From assembly GCA_963602445.1 (NCBI GenBank), contig CAVCIY010000054.1, positions 1 through 10,325 on the forward strand: a DNA stretch of 10,325 nt. Direction: 5' to 3'. The notes under the pieces were generated by a model that saw only the letters and a list, made by a program, of their open reading frames with translations, had not been told where the DNA came from and ran no database searches. Shown piece after piece: positions 6,452 to 10,325 of this stretch (positions are counted from its first letter, which is position 1; each line of letters starts with the position of its first letter). This DNA is from Alangreenwoodia sp963602445 (lineage in GTDB: Bacteria > Bacillota > Clostridia > Peptostreptococcales > Anaerovoracaceae). The position numbers were made by a program, and so were the translations under genes.

Positions 6452-8230
6452 ATGGCAAAGAAATCATTTTTTAAAGGGGCAGTGATTCTTGGAGCGGCCG
6501 GCGTTATTGTAAAATTGCTTGGCGCATTTTTCAGAATTCCATTGGCAAATATTATAGGTGATACAGGCATGGGATATTATCAGACAGCCTATCCTGTATA
6601 TGTGCTCCTTTTGACAATATCAACAGCAGGCATACCGACCGCAATTGCAAGACTTGTATCTGAAAAAACAGCACTCGGAGATCACCGCGAGGCGTCAAGG
6701 ATCTTCAAGCTGTCTTTTGGACTCATGCTTGCAATCGGCATCATTACCAGCGCATTGCTGTATTTCGGCGCGCCCGCAATAGTAGGGCTCATGAAGGGCA
6801 AGGAGGAGGCAATCGCCTCAATGAAAGCGATAGCACCGGCATTGCTGTTTGTTCCGGTAATGGCATCATTTCGCGGCTATTTTCAGGGTCGCCAGGAGAT
6901 GACTCCCACAGGAATATCGCAGGTGATCGAGCAGCTTTTTCGTGTAGCGGCGGGACTGGGACTTGCGGTATATTTATTGCCTACAGGTCTCAAATATGCG
7001 GCAGCCGGCGCATCTTCCGGCGCAACGATCGGAGAATTTTGCGGTCTGTTCTGCATAATTTTGATATATATTGCCCGCAGAAGCAAAATAAGAAGAGATA
7101 TTGAAACGCAGATCACGGAATCCGGAGCACAGATCGCAGATGCCGAAACGCAGATCACGGAATCCGGAGCACAGATCGCAGATATCGAAACGCAGATTAC
7201 GGATGTTGAAGCACATGATATAAGAGAAAGCCTGTCGGAAAAAATATCCAAAAGCAAATCGAAGAATCCGGCAAATGATGATGTGACGCTTACAGACGGT
7301 AAGCGCGAAACAGGCGCGAGCATAATATGGAAAATCATTGCGATAGCAATCCCTATTACAATCGGTGCAGCCATAATGGCGATAATGTCTGCCATAGATC
7401 TGGCACTGGTGGCAAGAAGACTCATTGCGGCAGGATATACTTCTGCAGAGGCAAACAGCCTTTACGGTCAGATTTCAGGATTTGCGGCTCCTCTTATCAA
7501 CATTCCGCAAGTAATCACACAGGCGATTTCCATAAGTCTTGTTCCGGCAGTCGCATCAGCATATAGTCTAAAAGACAGGAAATTTTTGCAGTATAACGTC
7601 ACATTCGGAATCAGGACATCCATGTTGATAGGTCTTCCGTGTGCAGTCGGTCTTATAGTTTTGGCAAGACCAATAATGCTGCTGCTGTATTACACCCAAA
7701 AGGAAAGCGCTCTCAATGCTGCCGGAAGCCTTGCGATTCTGGCATTTGGCGCGGCTTTTCTTGCTTTGGTGCAGACACTTACCGGAATCCTTCAAGGTAT
7801 AGGAAAGCAGATGATTCCTGTGAAAAATCTCCTTATTGGTGCAGTGGTAAAGATTATTATTACATATGTTCTCACAGGTATATACAGTGTAAATATTAAG
7901 GGTGCGGCAATCGGCACCGTCGCAGCATATATTACGGCAGCTGCGCTCGACTTGATTGCAGTAAGAAAGCATCTTGGTATAAAGCTTGATGTCAGACTTA
8001 CATTCGCAAAGCCGGCTCTTTGCGCATTGATAATGGGACTTGTCGCCGCAATCACTTACAGATGTGTGATGCATTTTTGCGGAAATACGATTTCCACTCT
8101 TGCGGCAGTGCTGCTTGGCGTGGCAGTTTATGCCGTTCTGATCTTGGCCTTCAAAGCCATTACGCCGGACGAAATAGAAAAGTTGCCTAAAGGCAAAAAA
8201 ATCATAAAGCTGCTTAAGCTCAAGAAGTAG
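6452..8230 (+). CDS. MOP-superfamily flippase, YabM/SpoVB/YtgP type
   Basis: A 592-residue integral membrane protein of the polysaccharide/lipid II flippase group (Polysacc_synt, SpoVB/YtgP/YabM). About 14 hydrophobic helices are seen, in two halves: residues 7-208 and 290-568. Family signatures include FRIPLANIIGDTGMGYYQ (27-44), ASFRGYFQGRQEMTPTGISQ (138-157) and ISLVPAVASA (361-370). The halves are joined by an unusually long hydrophilic loop (209-289) holding a 14-residue tandem repeat. The likely role is export of a lipid-linked cell-wall or spore-cortex precursor; the exact cargo cannot be read. I chose the ATG at 6452, with GAGG six bases upstream. An in-frame GTG at 6380 would add 24 residues encoded by the hairpin repeats and is less likely. 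Adjacent to an S4 gene, as yabM and yabO are near each other in Bacillus. Confidence 0.9.
   Translation: MAKKSFFKGAVILGAAGVIVKLLGAFFRIPLANIIGDTGMGYYQTAYPVYVLLLTISTAGIPTAIARLVSEKTALGDHREASRIFKLSFGLMLAIGIITSALLYFGAPAIVGLMKGKEEAIASMKAIAPALLFVPVMASFRGYFQGRQEMTPTGISQVIEQLFRVAAGLGLAVYLLPTGLKYAAAGASSGATIGEFCGLFCIILIYIARRSKIRRDIETQITESGAQIADAETQITESGAQIADIETQITDVEAHDIRESLSEKISKSKSKNPANDDVTLTDGKRETGASIIWKIIAIAIPITIGAAIMAIMSAIDLALVARRLIAAGYTSAEANSLYGQISGFAAPLINIPQVITQAISISLVPAVASAYSLKDRKFLQYNVTFGIRTSMLIGLPCAVGLIVLARPIMLLLYYTQKESALNAAGSLAILAFGAAFLALVQTLTGILQGIGKQMIPVKNLLIGAVVKIIITYVLTGIYSVNIKGAAIGTVAAYITAAALDLIAVRKHLGIKLDVRLTFAKPALCALIMGLVAAITYRCVMHFCGNTISTLAAVLLGVAVYAVLILAFKAITPDEIEKLPKGKKIIKLLKLKK
7103..7215 (+). 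repeat. In-frame 42-bp tandem repeat inside the flippase gene
   Basis: Two 42-bp units (7103-7144 and 7145-7186) differ at about two bases near their ends, and a partial third unit (7187 to about 7215) follows. They encode ETQITESGAQIAD-type 14-residue units at residues 218-231 and 232-245, plus a diverged remnant. Near-identity at the DNA level, including third codon positions, points to recent duplication. It lies in the cytosolic-type loop between the two membrane halves. Confidence 0.93.
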
Positions 8231-8465
8231 ATGTCGGAATTAAGAGACAGGAGCCCGGAGCAAGAAGCATGAGCCTGAAGCAAGAGGCAGGAAATCATGC
8301 ACAGGAAGCAGAAGCCGGGAGCAAGGAATGGAGCTCGAACGCGAGAAGCAAAAGCCTGAAGCAAAAGCCCGGAGCAAGAGATAGAAACCGAGTGCAGGAA
8401 GTGAGATCCGGGAGCAGGAAGTGTATGTCCGCCGATAGGTTACAGAAAAAAATAGAAAAATAGAA
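8231..8465 (+). repeat. Purine-rich degenerate repeat tract between flippase and S4 genes
   Basis: Irregular copies of AGCCCGGAGCAAGA and AGCCTGAAGCAAGA, spaced roughly 16-18 bases or multiples, occur near 8253, 8271, 8313, 8353, 8367 and 8407. The plus strand is strongly purine-rich. A 64-codon open frame (8269-8463) crosses it but is only translated repeat without a good RBS, so I do not call it a gene. No promoter or terminator is evident, so the flanking genes may share a transcript. Confidence 0.7.
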
Positions 8466-8476
8466 CAGGGTACGTA

Positions 8477-8719
8477 ATGAGAATCGATAAATTTTTGAAA
8501 AATTCAAGACTTATTAAAAGAAGAACACTTGCTAAAGATGCGTGTGATCAGGAGAGAGTATTTGTAAATGATAAGCCCGCAAAACCGGGCACAGACGTCA
8601 AGGTGGGCGATGAAATCCTCATCAGGTTCGGAAATGGTGAAGTGAAGGTGCGCGTGCTGCTTCTTTCTGACCATACGAACAAAGAGCTGGCAGCAACAAT
8701 GTATGAAGTTATTAATTAA
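8477..8719 (+). CDS. S4-domain RNA-binding protein, YabO/RqcP type
   Basis: An 80-residue protein consisting almost entirely of one S4 RNA-binding domain. The N-terminal MRIDKFLKNSRLIKRRTLAKD is the helix-turn-helix part of the S4 motif, followed by the beta portion VFVNDKPAKPGTDVKVGDEILI (about 28-49) and a short tail. Size and sequence match YabO/RqcP, which in Bacillus subtilis assists ribosome-associated quality control with RqcH by stabilising the peptidyl-tRNA on obstructed 50S subunits. Hsp15 proteins are related but longer. The RBS is weak (CAGGG, six bases before the ATG). The preceding flippase gene is a yabM-type neighbour. Followed directly by a strong terminator. Confidence 0.9.
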   Translation: MRIDKFLKNSRLIKRRTLAKDACDQERVFVNDKPAKPGTDVKVGDEILIRFGNGEVKVRVLLLSDHTNKELAATMYEVIN

Positions 8720-8726
8720 TTAATAG

Positions 8727-8770
8727 TCGGCTAATCGACGACTGCGAAGTCGCCGATTAGCCGATTTGTT
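8727..8770 (+). terminator. Rho-independent terminator after the S4 gene
   Basis: A 17-bp stem (TCGGCTAATCGACGACT, 8727-8743, against 8748-8764) has one mismatch and a GCGA loop, followed by TTTGTT. The long stem compensates for the short U-run. On the minus strand the hairpin is followed by an AT-rich but not T-rich sequence, so back-up termination of the leftward folate transporter gene is possible but weaker. Confidence 0.8.
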
Positions 8771-8920
8771 AACAGAGAGAAAATCCGTTGATAATTTGCC
8801 AACCGAGAAACCATCCGCTGCCAACTGAAAAGTAACCGAGTGTCGCTGAATCGCCGTTCTTTAATCGAGCAGACACCGGATTCCGTTCGCCGGTCATCTC
8901 GCCGGTCATCGATTTTCGAT
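8768..8920. repeat. Degenerate repeats between convergent S4 and folT genes
   Basis: Three diverged copies of an AACYGAGAAAnnATCCG-type sequence start near 8771, 8801 and 8823. A perfect 12-bp tandem, TCGCCGGTCATC, follows at 8887-8898 and 8899-8910, then a diverged copy containing GCGGTCATT. There is no coding potential of note. Confidence 0.6.
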
Positions 8921-8971
8921 CGTGCGGTCATTACTTTCCGGTAGTGCGGTTGTCAGATGTCGACCGAAAGA

Positions 8972-9523
8972 TCAATTGTCGTTTACGTAAGATATTCCTG
9001 CTGAAACCGCAGAAAGTCTTGAAAATGCCTTGTCCCAAATAATCTTGACAAGAAATGTGTAAATGGGAATATTGATTATGCACTTTATGACGCGTGCAGG
9101 CAGGATTACGAAAAAGCCGTTTCCGTACATGATGTCAAGCCAAAGAGTATCAAGACACAGATTAAGTACAAGACATACAACAGCAGATACGATAAGCACA
9201 CGAACAAAAGTGATTTTTTTTCGATAAAGAAGTCCGAAGATCACGCCTGTAAGAAGTGCCGTAAGCGTAAAGCCAGGAAAATACGTATCTGTCGGGTATA
9301 TAATCATTCCAAGAATGTCACCGGCAGCACCGGCGACCGCACCCCAAAACGGGCCGAATGCAATGCCGGCAAAAGCTACAGGAAGAAAGCCGAAATCAAT
9401 ACGTAGGAATTGCGTCTGTATAGATAAAAATCTGGTTAGAATCACATTTATTGCAATCAATAAAGCAATATAGACAATTTGAAGAACAAAATTTTTTTTA
9501 GTTTTTTTCGCAGACTTTGACAT
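8972..9523 (-). CDS. folT: ECF transporter S component, folate family (FolT-like)
   Basis: A 183-residue membrane protein, the substrate-binding S component of a group II energy-coupling factor vitamin importer that shares EcfA/EcfA'/EcfT encoded elsewhere. Five to six hydrophobic segments are visible. Family blocks: VILTRFLSI (28-36), LRIDFGFLPVAFAGIAFGP (40-58), AGDILGMIIYP (67-77), YFPGFTLTALLTG (81-93) and LCLDTLWLDIMYG (122-134). These match the folate-type S components. The basic N-terminus (KSAKKTKK) is cytosolic. I chose the ATG at 9523 because AAGGAG lies nine bases upstream; the in-frame ATG at 9547 lies upstream of that RBS. No tetrahydrofolate riboswitch signature was seen in the leader. 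Specificity for folate is inferred from similarity. Confidence 0.9.
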   Translation of the reverse strand: MSKSAKKTKKNFVLQIVYIALLIAINVILTRFLSIQTQFLRIDFGFLPVAFAGIAFGPFWGAVAGAAGDILGMIIYPTDTYFPGFTLTALLTGVIFGLLYRKKITFVRVLIVSAVVCLVLNLCLDTLWLDIMYGNGFFVILPARVIKCIINIPIYTFLVKIIWDKAFSRLSAVSAGISYVNDN

Positions 9524-9546
9524 TAAGAAATTCTCCTTCCCATACA

Positions 9547-9570
9547 TAGAACCCGTTGCGTAGAACCCGT
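9547..9570. repeat. Direct repeat TAGAACCCGT upstream of folT
   Basis: The 10-mer occurs at 9547-9556 and 9561-9570, a 14-bp period, just upstream of the folT start on the minus strand. Confidence 0.75.
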
Positions 9571-9662
9571 GAATTTACCCACGTATCGAATCCGAGAATT
9601 GATCCATGCACCGGATTCGCAAAGATGTCCATATACAGAACCTGTAAAATGACTCAAGCATA
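9561..9662. repeat. Degenerate 25-bp period repeats in the folT leader
   Basis: Four units start at 9561, 9587, 9612 and 9637 (spacing 26, 25, 25). The shared pattern is roughly GAAYCCG, then AATT or AAAT, then GAYCCATGCA. A further copy lies near 9703 (AATTCGTAAATTGAATCATG). The similarity is partial but the spacing is regular. Confidence 0.55.
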
Positions 9663-9667
9663 TACCG

Positions 9668-9701
9668 CATGAAGATAGCTATGCCATGAAGATAGCTATG
9701 C
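9668..9701. repeat. Perfect 17-bp tandem duplication
   Basis: CATGAAGATAGCTATGC occurs at 9668-9684 and again at 9685-9701. Each copy contains the palindrome ATAGCTAT. It lies between the folT coding region and the candidate ncRNA. Confidence 0.92.
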
Positions 9702-9775
9702 ACACAATTCGTAAATTGAATCATGCATGTAACTCATGAGTACTAAAACATGAATATAAAAATAGGTTCTGCATC

Positions 9776-9796
9776 AAAAACAAGTTCTAAACCTTG
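9776..9796 (-). terminator. Terminator of the candidate ncRNA
   Basis: Read on the minus strand, CAAGGTT-TAG-AACTTG forms a 6-bp stem with one bulged G and is followed by TTTTT. Confidence 0.6.
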
Positions 9797-10006
9797 TGGC
9801 GGTTAATACACCGCTCAAATGGGATTGGGAATAATGCAGTACCAACCTCAATCAAGCGGCCGATACCGCACCAAAGAGAACATAGAATCTCTTTAATGCA
9901 GCAGCGGATGCAGTGGCTTATCGTATGCAATAGCTTTTCGTTTGCAGGCAACATCCCATCCTGCAACACTCCAGGTCAAAAGACCAACGCGCGCCACTTA
10001 CTCTAC
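9776..10006 (-). ncRNA. Candidate structured non-coding RNA (possibly 6S-like)
   Basis: About 231 nt, bounded by a well-spaced promoter and a rho-independent terminator on the same strand, with no convincing protein. Perfect stems seen: GTGGCG with CGCCAC closing the two ends (9997-9992 with 9801-9796), continued inward by GTTGGT with ATTAAC after a 3-nt bulge; TTGCAGG with CCTGCAA (9942-9948 and 9960-9966); AAAGAGA with TCTCTTT (9873-9879 and 9888-9894); GGTC-AAAA-GACC (9974-9985); and a long-range ATGGGAT with ATCCCAT. Some stems are alternatives to each other. The rod-like shape with closed ends and a central open region recalls 6S RNA (ssrS), but no diagnostic sequence was recognised; another Clostridia RNA class is possible. 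Confidence 0.5.
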
Positions 10007-10013
10007 AAAGACA

Positions 10014-10042
10014 ATAGTAACATCGAAGCGAGAACTTGTAAA
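10014..10042 (-). promoter_or_regulatory. Promoter of the candidate ncRNA
   Basis: On the minus strand, TTTACA (10042-10037) and TACTAT (10019-10014) are separated by exactly 17 bases. They match the -35 consensus at 5 of 6 and the -10 consensus at 4 of 6. The predicted start is a G near 10006, nine bases before the closing stem of the RNA. Confidence 0.5.
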
Positions 10043-10199
10043 TCCGGGTTATATAATAAAAACAAAAAGATAAATGTGTCGCTTAGCTTAAGTTCGATTA
10101 AGGCACAAATTTTGATGAGTTAAAAATTAAATTCGCAATGCAAAACTGAATGAGGGATGCGGACAATATCTTGGATCGACTAAAATTTATGAGGTTCAA
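10043..10199. other. AT-rich intergenic stretch
   Basis: No gene is seen. It contains a small hairpin-forming sequence, GCTTAA-GTTCGA-TTAAGGC (about 10084-10103), which resembles a tRNA T-arm but lacks the rest of a cloverleaf. From about 10150 the sequence GAGGGATGCGGACAAT onward looks like the leader of an IS3-type element. Confidence 0.5.
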
Positions 10200-10250
10200 A
10201 TGTATTCATACGAAGACCACATCCGCGAATACAAGGTAAAAGAAAGCTGA
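10200..10250 (+). pseudogene. Truncated IS3-family transposase orfA remnant
   Basis: The ATG at 10200 follows a GAGGT at 10191-10195 and opens MYSYEDHIR, which matches the typical start of IS3 (IS150-like) orfA proteins of Clostridia (MYSYEDR-type). After about nine residues the similarity ends, and the frame stops at 10248-10250. No other transposase part or terminal repeat pair was recognised, so this looks like a 5' scrap of an element. Confidence 0.45.
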
Positions 10251-10280
10251 TACAAATTTTAAAAAAAGCGAAAAATGCGG

Positions 10281-10309
10281 TTGACAGCACCGCAAATAGG
10301 TGTTATTAT
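10281..10309 (+). promoter_or_regulatory. Near-consensus promoter with overlapping inverted repeat
   Basis: TTGACA (10281-10286), a 17-base spacer and TATTAT (10304-10309) match the housekeeping consensus at 11 of 12 positions. An A-rich upstream stretch (about 10256-10275) resembles an UP element. A perfect inverted repeat, TGCGGT and ACCGCA (10276-10281 and 10289-10294), overlaps the -35 box and could be an operator. The transcript would start near 10316 and run out of the window, so its gene is unknown. Confidence 0.8.
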
Positions 10310-10325
10310 GGACAAGCACTCAGGA

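Noticed and set aside
6013..6570. Long minus-strand open frame over the hairpin array
   Set aside because: It is translated repeat that overlaps two well-supported plus-strand genes; the open frame comes from the repeat composition.
8269..8463. 64-codon open frame between flippase and S4 genes
   Set aside because: Low-complexity translation of a purine-rich repeat tract with no proper RBS or family resemblance.
9787..9969. Minus-strand 60-codon frame and overlapping plus-strand 109-codon frame
   Set aside because: Neither resembles a known protein; the region is better explained by RNA stems bounded by promoter and terminator.
10084..10103. tRNA T-arm-like hairpin with GTTCGA
   Set aside because: The loop is one base short and no acceptor, D or anticodon arms can be built around it.

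Overview
The window looks like chromosome of a low-to-mid GC Bacillota bacterium of the class Clostridia. The reasons are the strong AAGGAGG-type ribosome binding sites and the gene families present: DUF1292/YrzB, TelA, TrkA, a methylthioadenosine/S-adenosylhomocysteine deaminase-type amidohydrolase, a YabM/SpoVB-type flippase next to a YabO/RqcP-type S4 protein, and a folate-type ECF S component. I cannot name the genus. It is mostly housekeeping DNA, but the spaces between genes are unusual: almost every one is built from its own local tandem or direct repeats.

Layout, left to right. 1-183: a degenerate 25-bp tandem array running off the left edge. 235-450 (+): an unrecognised 71-residue protein with an ideal RBS, followed by short repeats and a rho-independent terminator (548-586). 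609-1619 (-): a two-gene unit, a HAD hydrolase followed by a DUF1292 protein. 1620-1969: a divergent spacer with two repeat sets and a possible extended -10 promoter. 1970-3154 (+): TelA family. 3390-4745 (+): trkA, the K+ uptake regulator, whose stop codon lies inside a 25-bp tandem duplication. 4895-6181 (+): amidohydrolase. 6194-6431: six 39- or 41-bp units that can each form a hairpin. 6452-8230 (+): MOP-family flippase with an in-frame 42-bp repeat in its central loop. 8231-8465: purine-rich repeat tract. 8477-8719 (+): S4-domain RNA-binding protein, closed by a 17-bp-stem terminator. 8972-9523 (-): folate ECF S component, with a repeat-rich leader. 9776-10006 (-): a likely structured non-coding RNA with its own promoter and terminator. 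10200-10250: the first codons of an IS3-type transposase orfA, truncated. 10281-10309: a near-consensus promoter pointing out of the right edge.

The genes do not form one pathway. The flippase and S4 pair resembles the yabM-yabO part of the Bacillus spoVT-yabM-yabN-yabO-yabP-yabQ-divIC cluster, without yabN between them or yabP downstream. The telA, trkA, amidohydrolase, flippase and S4 genes all read rightward, and no clear terminator was found between telA and the end of the S4 gene, so long read-through transcripts are possible. The two most notable observations are the candidate ncRNA at 9776-10006 and the pattern of repeats in the spacers, which recurs with a 25-bp period in three places and touches stop codons in at least two genes.
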